Positions 48,708 to 59,624 of a stretch of 64,000 bases of DNA are shown in pieces. The DNA is taken from NCBI RefSeq assembly GCF_014236855.1, contig NZ_CP051261.1, positions 4,278,001 through 4,342,000 on the forward strand, in the 5' to 3' direction. Position 1 is the stretch's first letter, and each line of letters starts with the position of its first letter. The position numbers and the translations under genes are program-made. The DNA is from Xanthomonas sp. SI. Its GTDB lineage: Bacteria; Pseudomonadota; Gammaproteobacteria; Xanthomonadales; Xanthomonadaceae. The notes under the pieces were generated by a model. The model searched no databases, was not told where the DNA came from, and saw only the letters and a program-made list of their open reading frames with translations.

Positions 48708-48841
48708 TCGCCAGCTCCGCATTCGGAAGTAGACAAGTAGTTTAGCCGCTCGCCGCGCGCGGCCTGCTGCGCACTGCCGCAATGACCGATTAAGGGCCGG
48801 AACGTTACACTCCAGGTTCCCCCATCCAAGGTCCCTCCCCT

Positions 48842-50188
48842 ATGTCGCTTCCCGCATTCAAGGCCTACGACATCCGCGGTCGCGTTCCCGACGAACTGAA
48901 CGATGACCTGGCCCGCCGCATCGGCGTGGCCTTGGCGGGGCAATTGGAGAGCGGGCCGGTAGTCGTGGGCCACGACGTGCGCCTGGCCAGCCAGGGGCTG
49001 CAGGACGCGCTGTCGGCCGGCTTGCGCGCCAGTGGCCGCGAGGTCATCGACATCGGCCTGTGCGGCACCGAGGAAGTGTATTTCCAGACCGATCACCTCA
49101 AGGCTGCCGGCGGGGTGATGGTCACCGCCAGCCACAACCCGATGGACTACAACGGGATGAAGCTGGTGCGCGAGAATGCGCGCCCGATCAGCTCCGATAC
49201 CGGCCTGTTCGCGATCCGCGACACTGTGGCCGCCGACACCGCGCCGGCCGGCACGCCGACCGCCGCCGAGCACAGCCGCCCGGACAAGTCCGCCTATATC
49301 GCGCACCTGCTGAGCTACATCGACATCGGCTCGCTCAAGCCGCTGAAGCTGGTGGTCAACGCCGGCAACGGCGGCGCCGGCGCCATCGTCGACCTGCTGG
49401 CGCCGCACCTGCCGTTCGAGTTCGTGCGCGTGTTCCACGAGCCGGACGGCCACTTCCCCAACGGCATCCCGAACCCGCTGCTGCCGGAAAATCGCGAGGC
49501 CACCGCCAAGGCGGTCAAGCAACACGGCGCCGACTTCGGCATCGCCTGGGACGGCGATTTCGACCGCTGCTTCTTCTTCGACGAGAACGGCCGTTTCATC
49601 GAAGGCTATTACCTGGTTGGCCTGCTCGCGCAGGCGATCCTGGCCAAGCAGCCGGGCGGCAAGGTCGTGCACGATCCGCGACTGACCTGGAACACGATCG
49701 AGATGGTCGAGGACGCCGGTGGCGTGCCAGTGCTGTGCAAGAGCGGGCATGCCTTCATCAAGGAGAAGATGCGCAGCGAGAACGCCGTGTACGGCGGCGA
49801 GATGAGCGCGCACCATTATTTCCGCGAGTTCGCCTACGCCGACTCGGGCATGATCCCGTGGCTGCTGATCGCCGAACTGGTGTCGCAGTCGGGTCGCTCG
49901 CTGGCCGACCTGGTCGAGGCGCGCATGCAGAAGTTCCCGTGCAGCGGCGAGATCAACTTCAAGGTCGCCGATGCCAAGGCCGCGGTGGCGCGGGTGATGG
50001 AGCACTTCGCCACGCACGCGCCGGCGCTGGACTATACCGACGGCGTCAGCGCCGAATTCGCCGACTGGCGCTTCAACCTGCGCAGCTCCAATACCGAACC
50101 GCTGTTGCGCCTGAACGTGGAAACGCGTGGCGATGCGGCATTGCTGGAAGCGCGCACGCAGGAAATTTCCGACCTGCTGCGCGACTGA
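48842..50188 (+). CDS. xanA: Phosphoglucomutase/phosphomannomutase XanA
   Basis: Interconverts glucose- and mannose-6-phosphate with their 1-phosphates, feeding UDP-glucose, dTDP-rhamnose and GDP-mannose for xanthan and LPS. The 448-residue length and sequence match XanA. Catalytic Ser97 is in TASHNP. The magnesium-binding loop is DGDFDR (from Asp237). The sugar-binding GEMSAHHYF segment and the phosphate-binding [10 protein letters not shown] near the C-terminus are present. It is followed 40 bp later by xanB. Confidence 0.96.
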   Translation: MSLPAFKAYDIRGRVPDELNDDLARRIGVALAGQLESGPVVVGHDVRLASQGLQDALSAGLRASGREVIDIGLCGTEEVYFQTDHLKAAGGVMVTASHNPMDYNGMKLVRENARPISSDTGLFAIRDTVAADTAPAGTPTAAEHSRPDKSAYIAHLLSYIDIGSLKPLKLVVNAGNGGAGAIVDLLAPHLPFEFVRVFHEPDGHFPNGIPNPLLPENREATAKAVKQHGADFGIAWDGDFDRCFFFDENGRFIEGYYLVGLLAQAILAKQPGGKVVHDPRLTWNTIEMVEDAGGVPVLCKSGHAFIKEKMRSENAVYGGEMSAHHYFREFAYADSGMIPWLLIAELVSQSGRSLADLVEARMQKFPCSGEINFKVADAKAAVARVMEHFATHAPALDYTDGVSAEFADWRFNLRSSNTEPLLRLNVETRGDAALLEARTQEISDLLRD

Positions 50189-50228
50189 TCTCCCCTCCCC
50201 CCAGACGCACTATGGAGTTCCCCCGCCC

Positions 50229-51632
50229 ATGAGCGACGTCCTACCCATCATCCTGTCCGGCGGCTCCGGCACCCGGCTCTGGCCGCTGTCGCGCGAGTCC
50301 TATCCGAAGCAGTTCCTGCCGCTGGTCGGCGAACACAGCATGCTGCAAGCCACCTGGTTGCGTGCGGCGCCCGTCGCCGGGCACGCGCCGATCGTGGTCG
50401 CCAACGAAGAGCACCGCTTCGTTGCCGCCGAGCAATTGCAGCAGATCGGCGTCAAGCCGCAGTCGATCCTGCTCGAGCCCAAGGGCCGCAATACCGCTCC
50501 GGCCATCGCCGTGGCGGCGCTGGAGGCGACCCGCAACGGCGCCGACCCGCTGCTGCTCGTGCTGCCCTCCGACCACGTGATCCGCGACGAAGCGGCGTTC
50601 CAGGCCGCGGTACGCGCGGCCGCCGCGGCCGCCGAGCAAGGCAAGCTGGTCACCTTCGGGATCAAGCCGACCGCGCCGGAAACCGGCTACGGCTACATCA
50701 AGGCCGGCGCCGGCAACGGCGTCAGCGCGGTCGAGCGCTTCGTCGAGAAGCCGGACCTGGCTACTGCGCAGGGCTATCTTGCTTCGGGCGAGTACTACTG
50801 GAACAGCGGCATGTTCCTGTTCCGCGCCTCGCGCTACCTGGAAGAGCTGCGCCGCTTCCAGCCGGCGATCGCCGACGCCTGCAGCAAGGCCTGGGAAGCG
50901 TCCAAGCGCGACGCCGATTTCACCCGCCTGGACAAGGACGCCTTCGCCGCCAGCCCGTCGGACTCGATCGACTACGCAGTGATGGAGAAGACCGCCGATG
51001 CGGTGGTGGTGCCGCTCGATGCCGGCTGGAACGACGTCGGTTCCTGGTCGGCCTTGCTCGAAGTCTCGCCGCAGGACGCGCAGGGCAATGCGCACCACGG
51101 CGACGTGATCGAGATCGATTGCCGCAACACCTACGCCTACGGTTCGCGGCTGATCGCGATGGTCGGGCTGCAGGACGTGGTGGTGGTGGAGACCGACGAC
51201 GCGGTGCTGGTCGGGCACCGCGAGCGCATCCAGGAGGTCAAGGAGATCGTGGCCAGGATCAAGGCCAGCGGCCGCTCCGAGGCCACCTGGCACCGCAAGG
51301 TGTATCGCCCGTGGGGCGCCTACGATTCGATCGACAACGGCCAGCGTTTCCAGGTCAAGCGCATCACCGTCAAGCCCGGCGCCACGCTGAGCCTGCAGAT
51401 GCACCACCACCGCGCCGAGCACTGGATCGTGGTCAGCGGCACCGCCGAGGTCACCCGTGGCGAAGAAGTGCTGCTGCTCACCGAGAACCAGAGCACCTAC
51501 ATCCCGCTGGGCGTGACCCATCGCCTGAAGAACCCGGGCAAGCTGCCGCTGGAACTGATCGAGGTGCAGTCCGGCAGCTATCTGGGCGAGGACGACATCG
51601 TGCGCTTCGAGGACACCTACGGGCGCACTTGA
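50229..51632 (+). CDS. xanB: Bifunctional mannose-1-phosphate guanylyltransferase / mannose-6-phosphate isomerase XanB
   Basis: Type II PMI-GMP; isomerises fructose-6-phosphate and makes GDP-mannose. The 467-residue product starts [18 protein letters not shown] at 50229. The pyrophosphorylase signature [19 protein letters not shown] is at about 11-29, with VEKPD near residue 176. The C-terminal cupin isomerase domain has the metal-binding [10 protein letters not shown] segment and an [10 protein letters not shown] zinc-region motif. A strong bidirectional terminator separates it from rmlD. Confidence 0.96.
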   Translation: MSDVLPIILSGGSGTRLWPLSRESYPKQFLPLVGEHSMLQATWLRAAPVAGHAPIVVANEEHRFVAAEQLQQIGVKPQSILLEPKGRNTAPAIAVAALEATRNGADPLLLVLPSDHVIRDEAAFQAAVRAAAAAAEQGKLVTFGIKPTAPETGYGYIKAGAGNGVSAVERFVEKPDLATAQGYLASGEYYWNSGMFLFRASRYLEELRRFQPAIADACSKAWEASKRDADFTRLDKDAFAASPSDSIDYAVMEKTADAVVVPLDAGWNDVGSWSALLEVSPQDAQGNAHHGDVIEIDCRNTYAYGSRLIAMVGLQDVVVVETDDAVLVGHRERIQEVKEIVARIKASGRSEATWHRKVYRPWGAYDSIDNGQRFQVKRITVKPGATLSLQMHHHRAEHWIVVSGTAEVTRGEEVLLLTENQSTYIPLGVTHRLKNPGKLPLELIEVQSGSYLGEDDIVRFEDTYGRT

Positions 51633-51651
51633 GTCCTGCTGCAGCGCAAAG

Positions 51652-51681
51652 AAAAAAGCCGGGTCGATGCCCGGCTTTTTT
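51652..51681. terminator. Bidirectional terminator between xanB and rmlD
   Basis: Arms AAAAAAGCCGGG (51652-51663) and CCCGGCTTTTTT (51670-51681), 6-base loop. T-tracts are present on both strands, serving the convergent xanB and rmlD. Confidence 0.92.
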
Positions 51682-51713
51682 CGTTTCCGCCTTTCAGGCC
51701 GGCGTGTGCCGCG

Positions 51714-52631
51714 CTATGCGGATTGTGGCGCTTGTGCGGCCAGTTCGCCGATCACCTGGCGCAGGCCATCGCGCCACTGCGGCAACACCAGCGAAAAATC
51801 GCGCTGCAGCTTAGCGATGTCCAGCCGCGAATACGCCGGGCGCTTGGCCGGCGTCGGATACTCGGCCGTGGCGATCGGCAGCACGCGCGGCGCACGCGCC
51901 AGCAGACCCGCGGCGAGCGCGTCTTCGAAGATCGCCTCGGCGAAACCGTGCCAGGTGGTCTCGCCGGCGGCGGTCAGGTGCCAGGTCCCAGATTGCGCGG
52001 CAGCGCGTTGCTCGAGGACTTGCGCGGTGATGTCGGCGATCAACGCTGCCGGTGTCGGCGTGCCGGCCTGGTCGGCGACCACGCGCAGTTCGTCGCGCTC
52101 GGCGCCGACGCGCAGCATCGTGCGCAGGAAGTTGCTGCCGTGCGCGGCGTAGACCCAGGCGGTACGGAAGATCAGGTGCTGCGCGCCGGAAGCGCGGATC
52201 GCGTCTTCGCCGGCGAGCTTGGTTGCGCCATACACGCCCAGCGGCGCCGTCGGCGCGTCCTCCGGGTACGGGCGGGTGCCCTGGCCGTCGAACACGTAGT
52301 CGGTGGAGTAATGCACCATCGGCACGCCATGCGCCGCACACCAGCCGGCGATCGCCGCGGGCGCTTCGGCGTTGGCACGCAACGCGGCGTCGCGCTCCTG
52401 CTCGGCGCGATCCACGGCGGTATAGGCCGCCGCATTGATTACGGCCGTCGGCTGCAGCCGGTCCAGCAAGGCGCCCAGCGTCTGCGGCTGGTCGAAGTCG
52501 GCGCTCTCGCAGGCGCTGCCGTCAGGCAGGCGGCCGCTGCGCGTGGTCGCCAGCAACGGCCCGCGTGCGCCCAGCGCGCGCAGCAGCTCCTGGCCGACCT
52601 GGCCGTTGGCGCCGAACACCAGCGTGGTCAC
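51714..52631 (-). CDS. rmlD: dTDP-4-dehydrorhamnose reductase RmlD
   Basis: Last step of dTDP-L-rhamnose synthesis. The 305-residue SDR has the nucleotide-binding FGANGQVGQELL motif (about 6-17) and the catalytic YGATKLAGE (YxxxK, about 138-146). The C-terminal TAEYPTPAKRPAYSRLD is the usual RmlD substrate-site segment. GTG start at 52631 overlaps the rmlC stop as GTGA. Last gene of the rmlBACD unit; terminates at the bidirectional hairpin. Confidence 0.95.
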   Translation of the reverse strand: MTTLVFGANGQVGQELLRALGARGPLLATTRSGRLPDGSACESADFDQPQTLGALLDRLQPTAVINAAAYTAVDRAEQERDAALRANAEAPAAIAGWCAAHGVPMVHYSTDYVFDGQGTRPYPEDAPTAPLGVYGATKLAGEDAIRASGAQHLIFRTAWVYAAHGSNFLRTMLRVGAERDELRVVADQAGTPTPAALIADITAQVLEQRAAAQSGTWHLTAAGETTWHGFAEAIFEDALAAGLLARAPRVLPIATAEYPTPAKRPAYSRLDIAKLQRDFSLVLPQWRDGLRQVIGELAAQAPQSA

Positions 52632-53185
52632 GGCGCGTACACCGGCAAACGTTCGGCGGCGATGTCGGCCAGGAACGGCGCCACCGCATCCTTGGCCGAC
52701 AGCAGCGGCTGGCTGATCGGCCAGTCCACGCCGATCGCCGCGTCGTCCCAGCGCACGCCGGCGTCGGCTTCCTTCACGTACACATCGGTGCACAGATAGC
52801 TGAACACCGCACGCTCGGACAGCACCGCGAACCCATGCGCGAAGCCTTCCGGGATCCAGAACTGTTTCTTGTTCTCCGCGCTCAGCACCACCGCCGCCCA
52901 GCGACCGAAGTGCGGCGAGCCGCGGCGGATGTCCACGGCGACGTCGTAGACCTCGCCTTCCAGCACGCTGACCAGCTTGCCCTGCGGGCGCGGCCATTGG
53001 TAATGCAGGCCGCGCAGCACGCCCTTGGCCGAGGTCGAGACGTTGCTCTGCACGAAATTGGTCGGCAGCCCGTGCTGGCCGAAACGCTCGGCGTTCCAGG
53101 TCTCGAAGAAGTAGCCGCGTTCGTCGCCGAACACCGCCGGCTCGATCACCACGCAGCCGGGCAGATTGGTTTCAATCACTTTCAC
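52628..53185 (-). CDS. rmlC: dTDP-4-dehydrorhamnose 3,5-epimerase RmlC
   Basis: Third step of dTDP-L-rhamnose synthesis. The 185-residue cupin shows catalytic His in GVLRGLHYQ and Asp in [15 protein letters not shown], and the [14 protein letters not shown] strand. GTG start at 53185 overlaps the rmlA stop as GTGA. Confidence 0.95.
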   Translation of the reverse strand: MKVIETNLPGCVVIEPAVFGDERGYFFETWNAERFGQHGLPTNFVQSNVSTSAKGVLRGLHYQWPRPQGKLVSVLEGEVYDVAVDIRRGSPHFGRWAAVVLSAENKKQFWIPEGFAHGFAVLSERAVFSYLCTDVYVKEADAGVRWDDAAIGVDWPISQPLLSAKDAVAPFLADIAAERLPVYAP

Positions 53186-54069
53186 GGAACGATTCCTCGT
53201 ACAGCCAGTTCATGCAGGTATTTGCCGTAGTCGTTCTTCAACAGCGGCGCGGCGAGTTTCTCCAGCTGCGCGGCATCGATCCAGCCCTGGCCGAACGCGA
53301 TCTCCTCGGGACAGCACACCTGCAGCCCTTGCCGCGACTGGATGGTCTCGATGAAGTTGGAAGCCTCGTGCAGCGACTGGTGCGTGCCCGTATCCAGCCA
53401 GGCGTAGCCGCGGCCCAGCGGTTCCAGGTGCAGTTCGCCCGCGTCCAGATAACGGCGGTTGAGATCGGTGATTTCCAGCTCCCCGCGCGGCGAGGGCTTC
53501 AACGCGGCTGCGTGCTCGCTGGCCTGGCCGTCGTAGAAGTACAGGCCGGTGACCGCATAGTTGGAGCGCGGCTGGGCCGGCTTTTCGGCGATGTCGATGA
53601 CCTTGCCGGCCTGGTCGAACTCGGCCACGCCATAGCGCTCAGGGTCGTTGACCCAATAGCCGAACACGGTGGCGCCGTGCTGCCGCGCATCGGCGCGGCG
53701 CAGGGTCTCGGTCAGGCCATGGCCGTGGAAGATGTTGTCGCCCAACACCAGGCAGCTCGGCTTGCCGTCGATGAACTCGCGGCCGATCAGGTAAGCCTGC
53801 GCCAGTCCGTCCGGACTCGGCTGCACCGCGTACTCCAGGCGCATGCCCCACTGCGAGCCGTCGCCCAGCAGCGCACGGAACAAGGCCTGCTCGTGCGGGG
53901 TGTTGATGATCAGCACCTCGCGGATGCCGGCCAGCATCAGCACGCTGAGCGGGTAGTAGATCATCGGCTTGTCGTACACCGGCAGCAGCTGCTTGCTGAC
54001 GCCCTTGGTGATCGGATACAGCCGGGTGCCGGAGCCGCCGGCCAGGATGATGCCTTTGCGTTGGGTCAT
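53182..54069 (-). CDS. rmlA: Glucose-1-phosphate thymidylyltransferase RmlA
   Basis: First step of dTDP-L-rhamnose synthesis, dTDP-glucose from glucose-1-phosphate supplied by XanA. The 295-residue product starts [19 protein letters not shown] at 54069; the longer frame has no support. Substrate-binding [10 protein letters not shown] and the [19 protein letters not shown] segment are present. It lies 57 bp after rmlB. Confidence 0.96.
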   Translation of the reverse strand: MTQRKGIILAGGSGTRLYPITKGVSKQLLPVYDKPMIYYPLSVLMLAGIREVLIINTPHEQALFRALLGDGSQWGMRLEYAVQPSPDGLAQAYLIGREFIDGKPSCLVLGDNIFHGHGLTETLRRADARQHGATVFGYWVNDPERYGVAEFDQAGKVIDIAEKPAQPRSNYAVTGLYFYDGQASEHAAALKPSPRGELEITDLNRRYLDAGELHLEPLGRGYAWLDTGTHQSLHEASNFIETIQSRQGLQVCCPEEIAFGQGWIDAAQLEKLAAPLLKNDYGKYLHELAVRGIVP

Positions 54070-54126
54070 GAGGTGCTTCCTAGGAAGTCCGCACATCGGT
54101 GTGCGGGCTCTTGCGAGGGACTCGCG

Positions 54127-55182
54127 TTATGCCGCCGTGCCGATGCGTTCCAGCCGGTAGCTGCCGTCGAGCACGCCCTGCACCCAGGCCTGGTTGGCCA
54201 GGTACCAGTCCACGGTGATGGCGATGCCCTGCTCGAAGCTGTACTTCGGCTCCCAGCCCAGTTCGTTCTTCAGCTTGGACGCATCGATCGCGTAGCGCCG
54301 GTCGTGGCCGGGGCGGTCGGCGACATGGGTGATCTGGCTGGCGCGCGGCTGGCCGTCGGCGCGCGGGCGGCGCGCATCGAGCAGCGCGCAGATCGCCTGC
54401 ACCACCTCGATGTTCTGCTTCTCGGAGTTGCCGCCGACGTTGTAGGTCTCGCCGACCCGGCCCTTGGCCAGCACCGTGCGGATCGCCTCGCAATGGTCGC
54501 CGACGAACAGCCAGTCACGCACCTGCTTGCCGTCGCCGTAGACCGGCAGCGGCTCGCCGGCCAGCGCCTTGGCGATCACCAGCGGGACCAGTTTTTCCGG
54601 GAAGTGGTACGGGCCGTAGTTGTTGGAGCAGTTGGTGGTCAGCACCGGCAGGCCGTAGGTGTGGTGGAACGCGCGCACCAGGTGGTCGGAGGCCGCCTTG
54701 GAGGCCGAGTACGGCGAATTGGGCGCGTACGGCGTGGTCTCGGAGAACTTGCCGGTCTCGCCCAGGGTGCCGTAGACCTCGTCGGTGGACACGTGCAGGA
54801 AGCGGAACGCGGCGCGCGGTCCTTCCGGCAACGCCTTCCAGTGGTCGCGCACCGCTTCCAGCAGGCCCAGGGTGCCGACCACGTTGGTCTGGATGAAGGC
54901 GCCGGGGCCGTCGATCGAGCGGTCCACATGGCTCTCGGCGGCGAAGTTCAGCACCGCGTCGGGCTGGTGCTCGCGCAGCAACCGGGCGACCAGGTCGCGG
55001 TCGCCGATATCGCCTTGCACGAAGACGTGGTCGGGATTGCCCTCCAGCGTCGCCAACGTGTTCAGATTGCCGGCGTAGGTCAGCGCATCGAGATTGATCA
55101 CGCGGACGCCGCGCGACACCGCTTCCAGCACGAAATTGCCGCCGATGAACCCGGCGCCGCCGGTTACAAGCCAAGTAGCCAC
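54127..55182 (-). CDS. rmlB: dTDP-glucose 4,6-dehydratase RmlB
   Basis: Second step of dTDP-L-rhamnose synthesis. The 351-residue extended SDR has the NAD-binding [11 protein letters not shown] motif (about 7-17), catalytic residues in STDEVYG (about 134-140), and YSASK with the YxxxK pair. The start is set at GTG 55182, with AGGAG 8 bases upstream; an earlier GTG at 55188 lies too close to that site. It heads rmlBACD and is divergent from etfB with 237 bp between them. Confidence 0.95.
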   Translation of the reverse strand: MATWLVTGGAGFIGGNFVLEAVSRGVRVINLDALTYAGNLNTLATLEGNPDHVFVQGDIGDRDLVARLLREHQPDAVLNFAAESHVDRSIDGPGAFIQTNVVGTLGLLEAVRDHWKALPEGPRAAFRFLHVSTDEVYGTLGETGKFSETTPYAPNSPYSASKAASDHLVRAFHHTYGLPVLTTNCSNNYGPYHFPEKLVPLVIAKALAGEPLPVYGDGKQVRDWLFVGDHCEAIRTVLAKGRVGETYNVGGNSEKQNIEVVQAICALLDARRPRADGQPRASQITHVADRPGHDRRYAIDASKLKNELGWEPKYSFEQGIAITVDWYLANQAWVQGVLDGSYRLERIGTAA

Positions 55183-55419
55183 TGTCACGTCTCCTGGTCG
55201 GGCGCCGCGAGGCGCGCCGGTGCTCAAACCGCACAGGATATACGCTTTGCCGGGGACGGTCGCCTGCGCCCGCTGTGCCGGGTTCAGACTCAGGCAGCCG
55301 CCTGCGACGGCCACCATACGCCCTCGCATGGTCCACCGCTGCCGGTTAGAATCCACCGACTGCCCCGTGCCAGCCGCCGCGGCCGGGCCTTCCCGTATTG
55401 CTGAAGGATCTCTTACAAG
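55183..55419. promoter_or_regulatory. Divergent promoter region rmlB / etfB
   Basis: The 237 bp must hold promoters for both operons. A TAGAAT hexamer at 55347-55352 is a possible -10 for etfB. No good -35 and no operator-like palindrome were recognised. Confidence 0.4.
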
Positions 55420-56166
55420 ATGAAAATCCTCGTCGCCTACAAGCGCGTGGTGGACTACAACGTCCGCATCCAGGTCAAGCCGGACGGCTCCGGCGTCGTG
55501 ACCGAGGGCGTCAAGCTTTCCCCCAATCCGTTCGACGAAATCGCCCTGGAAGAGGCGCTGCGCCTGCGCGACGCCGGCATCGCCAGCGAAGTCGTGGTGG
55601 TCACTCTGGCCCCGGCCGATGCCGCCGCGCACCTGCGCAACGGCCTGGCGATGGGCGCCAACCGCGCCATCCACGTGGTCACCGATGCCGCGATCCAGCC
55701 GCTGACCGCGGCCCGTACCCTGCTCAAGCTGGTCGAGCAGGAGCAGCCCGACCTGGTGATCCTGGGCAAGCAGGCGATCGACGACGACGCCAACCAGACC
55801 GGACAGATGCTGGCCACGCTGTGGGGCCGCCCACAGGCGACCTTCGCCGGCAAGCTGGTGGTCGCCGACGGCAAAGCCACGGTGACCCGCGAGGTCGACG
55901 CCGGCCTGGAAACGCTGGAAGTGGACCTGCCGGCGGTGGTCACCACCGACCTGCGCCTGAACGAACCGCGCTTCATCAAGCTGCCGGACATCATGAAGGC
56001 CAAGAGCAAGCCGCTGCAGACCCTGGCCTTCGCCGACCTGGGCGTGGAGTCCAACGACAGCCTCGCCACTACCCACTACGCGCCGCCGCCCAAGCGCAGC
56101 CGCGGCGTGATGGTCAAGGACGCCGCCGAACTGGTGGCCGCACTCAAGCAGAAGGGGTTGTTGTAA
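55420..56166 (+). CDS. etfB: Electron transfer flavoprotein beta subunit EtfB
   Basis: AMP-binding subunit of ETF, which takes electrons from acyl-CoA dehydrogenases. The 248-residue product starts [20 protein letters not shown] and has the signature region [10 protein letters not shown] near the C-terminus and a [19 protein letters not shown] segment. etfA follows with a 1-base overlap (TAATG). Confidence 0.95.
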   Translation: MKILVAYKRVVDYNVRIQVKPDGSGVVTEGVKLSPNPFDEIALEEALRLRDAGIASEVVVVTLAPADAAAHLRNGLAMGANRAIHVVTDAAIQPLTAARTLLKLVEQEQPDLVILGKQAIDDDANQTGQMLATLWGRPQATFAGKLVVADGKATVTREVDAGLETLEVDLPAVVTTDLRLNEPRFIKLPDIMKAKSKPLQTLAFADLGVESNDSLATTHYAPPPKRSRGVMVKDAAELVAALKQKGLL

Positions 56167-57122
56167 TGGCCAAGATCCTCGTCGTCGCCGAACACCTGAA
56201 CGGCCAGCTCAACGCGGCCACCGCCAAGACCGTCAGCGCGGCGCAGGCGCTGTCGCCGGAAACCATCGACATCGTGGTGCTGGCCGCCGACCCGGCCGCG
56301 GTCGCCGCGCAGGCCGCGCAGATCGCCGGCGTGAGCCGCGTGCTCACCGTCGCCGATCCGGCCAACGAACACGCCATCGCGCAGGTGCTGGGGCCGCAGA
56401 TCGCGCAGCTGGCGCAGGGTTACAGCCACGTGTTCGGCCCCTCCACCACCTTCGGCAAGGACCTGATGCCGGTGGTCGCCGCGCTGCTCGGGGTCAACCA
56501 GATCTCCGACCTGATGGCGGTCGATGGCGAATACGCCTTCAAGCGCCCGATCTACGCCGGCAACGCGATCATCAGCGTGCAGGCGCCCGCCGACCAGACC
56601 GTGGTCGCCACCGTGCGCAGCGCCTCGTGGCCGGAAGCGGCCCGCTCCCGTGAAGGCGATAGCGGCAGCGCGGCGATCGAAGCGGCCAGCGTGAGCGCCA
56701 CGCTGCCGACCCACACCCGCTTCGTCGGCCTGGCCGCCGGCAGCTCCGACCGCCCCGACCTGCAGAGCGCCAAGCGCGTGGTCTCCGGCGGCCGCGGCGT
56801 GGGTTCGGCGGAGAATTTCCAGATCATCTACAAGCTGGCCGACAAGCTCGGCGCCGCGGTGGGCGCCTCGCGCGCGGCGGTGGATGCCGGCTACGTGCCC
56901 AACGAACTGCAGGTCGGCCAGACCGGCAAGATCATCGCCCCGGACCTGTACGTGGCGGTCGGCATCTCCGGCGCGATCCAGCACCTGACCGGGATCAAGG
57001 ACGCCGGCACCATCGTCGCGATCAACAAGGATCCGGAATCGCCGATCTTCGAGATCGCCGACATCGGGCTGGTGGGTGACTTGTTCACCTTGCTCCCGGA
57101 ACTGGAAACGGCGCTGGGTTGA
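56166..57122 (+). CDS. etfA: Electron transfer flavoprotein alpha subunit EtfA
   Basis: FAD-binding subunit of ETF; electrons pass to the ETF-QO encoded at 43584-45227. The 318-residue product has an N-terminal domain and a C-terminal FAD-binding domain with [48 protein letters not shown] and [15 protein letters not shown], the ETF alpha signature. In Xanthomonas the etfA end is the known edge of the variable LPS O-antigen locus. Confidence 0.96.
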   Translation: MAKILVVAEHLNGQLNAATAKTVSAAQALSPETIDIVVLAADPAAVAAQAAQIAGVSRVLTVADPANEHAIAQVLGPQIAQLAQGYSHVFGPSTTFGKDLMPVVAALLGVNQISDLMAVDGEYAFKRPIYAGNAIISVQAPADQTVVATVRSASWPEAARSREGDSGSAAIEAASVSATLPTHTRFVGLAAGSSDRPDLQSAKRVVSGGRGVGSAENFQIIYKLADKLGAAVGASRAAVDAGYVPNELQVGQTGKIIAPDLYVAVGISGAIQHLTGIKDAGTIVAINKDPESPIFEIADIGLVGDLFTLLPELETALG

Positions 57123-57138
57123 CGCCGATGCGGTTCCG

Positions 57139-58128
57139 ATGACCTCGCTGCCGCCCTCCGGCGCCGACGGCATGCCGATGCCGCGGCGGCGGCGCATCGA
57201 TCACCTGGCCGGGTTCGTGCTGCTGTTGTGCGCGGGCTACGTGGCCACGCTGTTCTGGGTGGACCGCGGCAACGGGACGTTCTCGCGATTGAGCGAGGTC
57301 GGCCACCTGATGGCGCTGGCGACCTTGCCGGTCAGCGCCAGCTACCTGTTCCGGTACTGGCGCTGGCGCTGGCTGCTGCAGCGCTACGGCCATCCGGTCC
57401 CGTTCGTCGCCGGGCTGGCCGGCTACCTGGCCGGCTTCGCCTTGACCGCGACGCCGGGCAAGGCCGGCGAATTGCTGCGTATCCGCTATTTCGCCCGCAT
57501 GGGCGTGCCCGCGCGGCGCACCATCGCCGTGTTCGTGTTCGAGCGCGCGTCCGACCTGCTGATCATTCTGGCGCTGTCGCTGCTGGCCGCTCCCGTATTC
57601 CCTACGCTGGGCGTGCTGGCGGCGGTGGTCCTGGCCTTCGTCGGCCTGTTGTTCGGCGCGGCCGCCTGGCCGCCGCTGCTGGACCGGCTGACCGGCCTGG
57701 TGCGCTGGATGCCCGGGCGCTGGCTGCAGCGCCTGGCCCAGTTCGCGCTGGCCGCGGCGCTGGAGCTGCGCGGCTGCCTCGGTGCGCGCCAGTTCGGCCA
57801 AAGCATGGTCGCCGGGTTGATGGCCTGGGGCCTGACCTCCTCGGTGTTCGTGGGCCTGTGCCTGGGGATGGGCCTGCAGTTGGACCCCATCGTGGCGTTC
57901 GGCATCTACCCGCTGGCGATGCTGGTCGGCGCGCTGTCCTTCGTGCCCGGTGGCGTCGGCACCACCGAACTGGCGATCGTGCTGATGCTCGACCGCCTCG
58001 GCATCGCCACCGCCGACGCGATCGCCGTGGCGGTGGCGGCGCGCCTGGTCACGCTGTGGTACGCCATTCTGGTCGGCGCGCTGGCGATGATCAGAGCCGA
58101 GTTCCGGCCCCGCGGCAGGGCCATCTGA
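57139..58128 (+). CDS. Polytopic membrane protein, UPF0104/lysylphosphatidylglycerol synthase transmembrane (flippase-like) family
   Basis: Inner-membrane protein with about eight hydrophobic segments over 329 residues. The family region with [19 protein letters not shown] (about 105-123) and [20 protein letters not shown] (about 275-294) is clearly visible. Members sit in polyprenyl-phosphate sugar and glycolipid clusters and have been proposed as flippases or flippase partners. As the first gene of the block after etfA it could carry the lipid-linked sugar made by the next three genes across the membrane (inference). The start ATG at 57139 lies 17 bp after etfA. Confidence 0.8.
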   Translation: MTSLPPSGADGMPMPRRRRIDHLAGFVLLLCAGYVATLFWVDRGNGTFSRLSEVGHLMALATLPVSASYLFRYWRWRWLLQRYGHPVPFVAGLAGYLAGFALTATPGKAGELLRIRYFARMGVPARRTIAVFVFERASDLLIILALSLLAAPVFPTLGVLAAVVLAFVGLLFGAAAWPPLLDRLTGLVRWMPGRWLQRLAQFALAAALELRGCLGARQFGQSMVAGLMAWGLTSSVFVGLCLGMGLQLDPIVAFGIYPLAMLVGALSFVPGGVGTTELAIVLMLDRLGIATADAIAVAVAARLVTLWYAILVGALAMIRAEFRPRGRAI

Positions 58129-58137
58129 TCCGCTAGG

Positions 58138-58143
58138 TATAAT
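58138..58143 (+). promoter_or_regulatory. Consensus -10 box upstream of the HAD-UbiA gene
   Basis: A perfect TATAAT at 58138-58143 stands 32 bp before the HAD-UbiA start in a 47-bp gap. No -35 match at the right distance, so it is only a candidate internal promoter. Confidence 0.35.
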
Positions 58144-58175
58144 CGCGGCCCCGCAATGGACCGCCAGGCCGTCGA

Positions 58176-59624
58176 ATGTCCGCCCCTACCAGTTCCCCGC
58201 CCCACCATCCGGCAGTTTCGGGGCGAGCCCTGTGCGTGGATCTGGATGGCACCCTGCTGAACTCGGACATCCTCTACGAGTCGGTGCTGGCGCTGCTGGC
58301 ACGCAATCCGCTGTACCTGTTCCTGCTGCCGCTGTGGTTGCTGCGCGGCAAGGCGGCGCTGAAGCGCGAACTGGCCACGCGCGTCACCTTGCCGGCCGAG
58401 ACCCTGCCCTACAACGAGAAAGTCCTGGAACTGCTGCGCACCACCACGCAGCGTCCGCGCGTGCTGTGCACCGCATCCGATGCCTTGCTGGTGACGCCGA
58501 TCGCGGAGTATCTGGGCCTGTTCGAGCAGGTGATCGCCAGCGACGGCAAACGCAATCTCTCCGGGCGCAACAAGGCCGATGTCCTGGTCGAAACGTTCGG
58601 TGCCGGCAATTTCGACTATGCCGGCAACGGCAGCGTGGACCTGCACGTATGGGAGAAAGCCGGCGGCGCCTGGGTCGTCAACAATGGCACCGCGCTCAGC
58701 AAGGCCGCCGCGCAACGCACCACGGTGCATGCGCATTGGCCCGCGCCGCCGCGCGCCCGTGCCTGGCTGAAGGCGCTGCGGCTGCACCAGTGGCTGAAGA
58801 ACCTGCTGGTGTTCGTCCCGCTGCTGACCGCGCATCGCTTCCTGGATCCGGAGTCGGTGCTGCAGGCGGCGATCGCACTGATCGCATTCGGCTTGTGCGC
58901 CTCCGGCGTGTACGTGCTGAACGATTTACTCGACCTCACTCCGGACCGGCAGCACCCGCGCAAGCGCAAGCGTCCCTTCGCCGCCGGCCGCCTTCCCCTG
59001 CTGCACGGCCTGTTCGCCGCTCCGGCGCTGACCGTGGCCGGACTCGCGCTGTCGCTGGCCTGCAACCTGGAATTCACCCTGGTGCTGCTGGCCTACTACG
59101 TGATGACGCTGGCGTACTCGCTGCGGCTGAAGCGGATCGTGATGATCGATGTGGTGCTGCTGGCGGCGCTGTACACGGTGCGCATCATCGGCGGCGCGAT
59201 GGCGATCGGCGTCGAACTGTCGTTCTGGCTGCTGGCGTTCTCGATGTTCATGTTCCTGTCGCTGGCCCTGCTCAAGCGCTATACCGAGTTGCACGCGATG
59301 CTCAACAGCGGCAAGACCAAAGCCAGCGGACGCGCCTACTCGGTGGAGGACCTGTCGCTGCTGCAGTCGATGGGCGCCGCCGCCGGCTACATCGCGGTGA
59401 TGGTGATGGCGCTGTACATCAACAGCCCGGAGAGCGTGGAACTGTATAGCCACCCGAAAGTGCTGTGGCTGGTGTGCCCGGTGTTGCTGTACTGGGTGAG
59501 CCGGGTCTGGGTGATCGCGCACCGCGGCGACATGCACGACGACCCGATCGTGTTCGCCGCCACCGACCGGGTCAGCCAGGTGGTGGTGGTGCTGTGCGGA
59601 CTGTTCGCGCTGAGCGCCATCTGA
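58176..59624 (+). CDS. HAD phosphatase-UbiA prenyltransferase fusion, decaprenyl-phosphate phosphoribosyltransferase type
   Basis: Predicted to transfer 5-phosphoribose from PRPP to polyprenyl phosphate (UbiA part) and to remove the 5-phosphate (HAD part). The 482-residue product has a HAD domain (about 18-195) with VDLDGTLLNSD (nucleophile Asp22, acid Asp24). A UbiA domain (about 205-482) follows, with the first Asp motif NDLLDLTPDRQHPRKRKRP (about 249-267) and a second block YSLRLKRIVMIDVVLLAALYTVR. This second block and LHQWLKNLLVFVPLL resemble mycobacterial Rv3806c-type phosphoribosyltransferases. In mycobacteria the phosphatase is a separate protein. The DprE1-like gene overlaps its stop. 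Confidence 0.85.
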   Translation: MSAPTSSPPHHPAVSGRALCVDLDGTLLNSDILYESVLALLARNPLYLFLLPLWLLRGKAALKRELATRVTLPAETLPYNEKVLELLRTTTQRPRVLCTASDALLVTPIAEYLGLFEQVIASDGKRNLSGRNKADVLVETFGAGNFDYAGNGSVDLHVWEKAGGAWVVNNGTALSKAAAQRTTVHAHWPAPPRARAWLKALRLHQWLKNLLVFVPLLTAHRFLDPESVLQAAIALIAFGLCASGVYVLNDLLDLTPDRQHPRKRKRPFAAGRLPLLHGLFAAPALTVAGLALSLACNLEFTLVLLAYYVMTLAYSLRLKRIVMIDVVLLAALYTVRIIGGAMAIGVELSFWLLAFSMFMFLSLALLKRYTELHAMLNSGKTKASGRAYSVEDLSLLQSMGAAAGYIAVMVMALYINSPESVELYSHPKVLWLVCPVLLYWVSRVWVIAHRGDMHDDPIVFAATDRVSQVVVVLCGLFALSAI

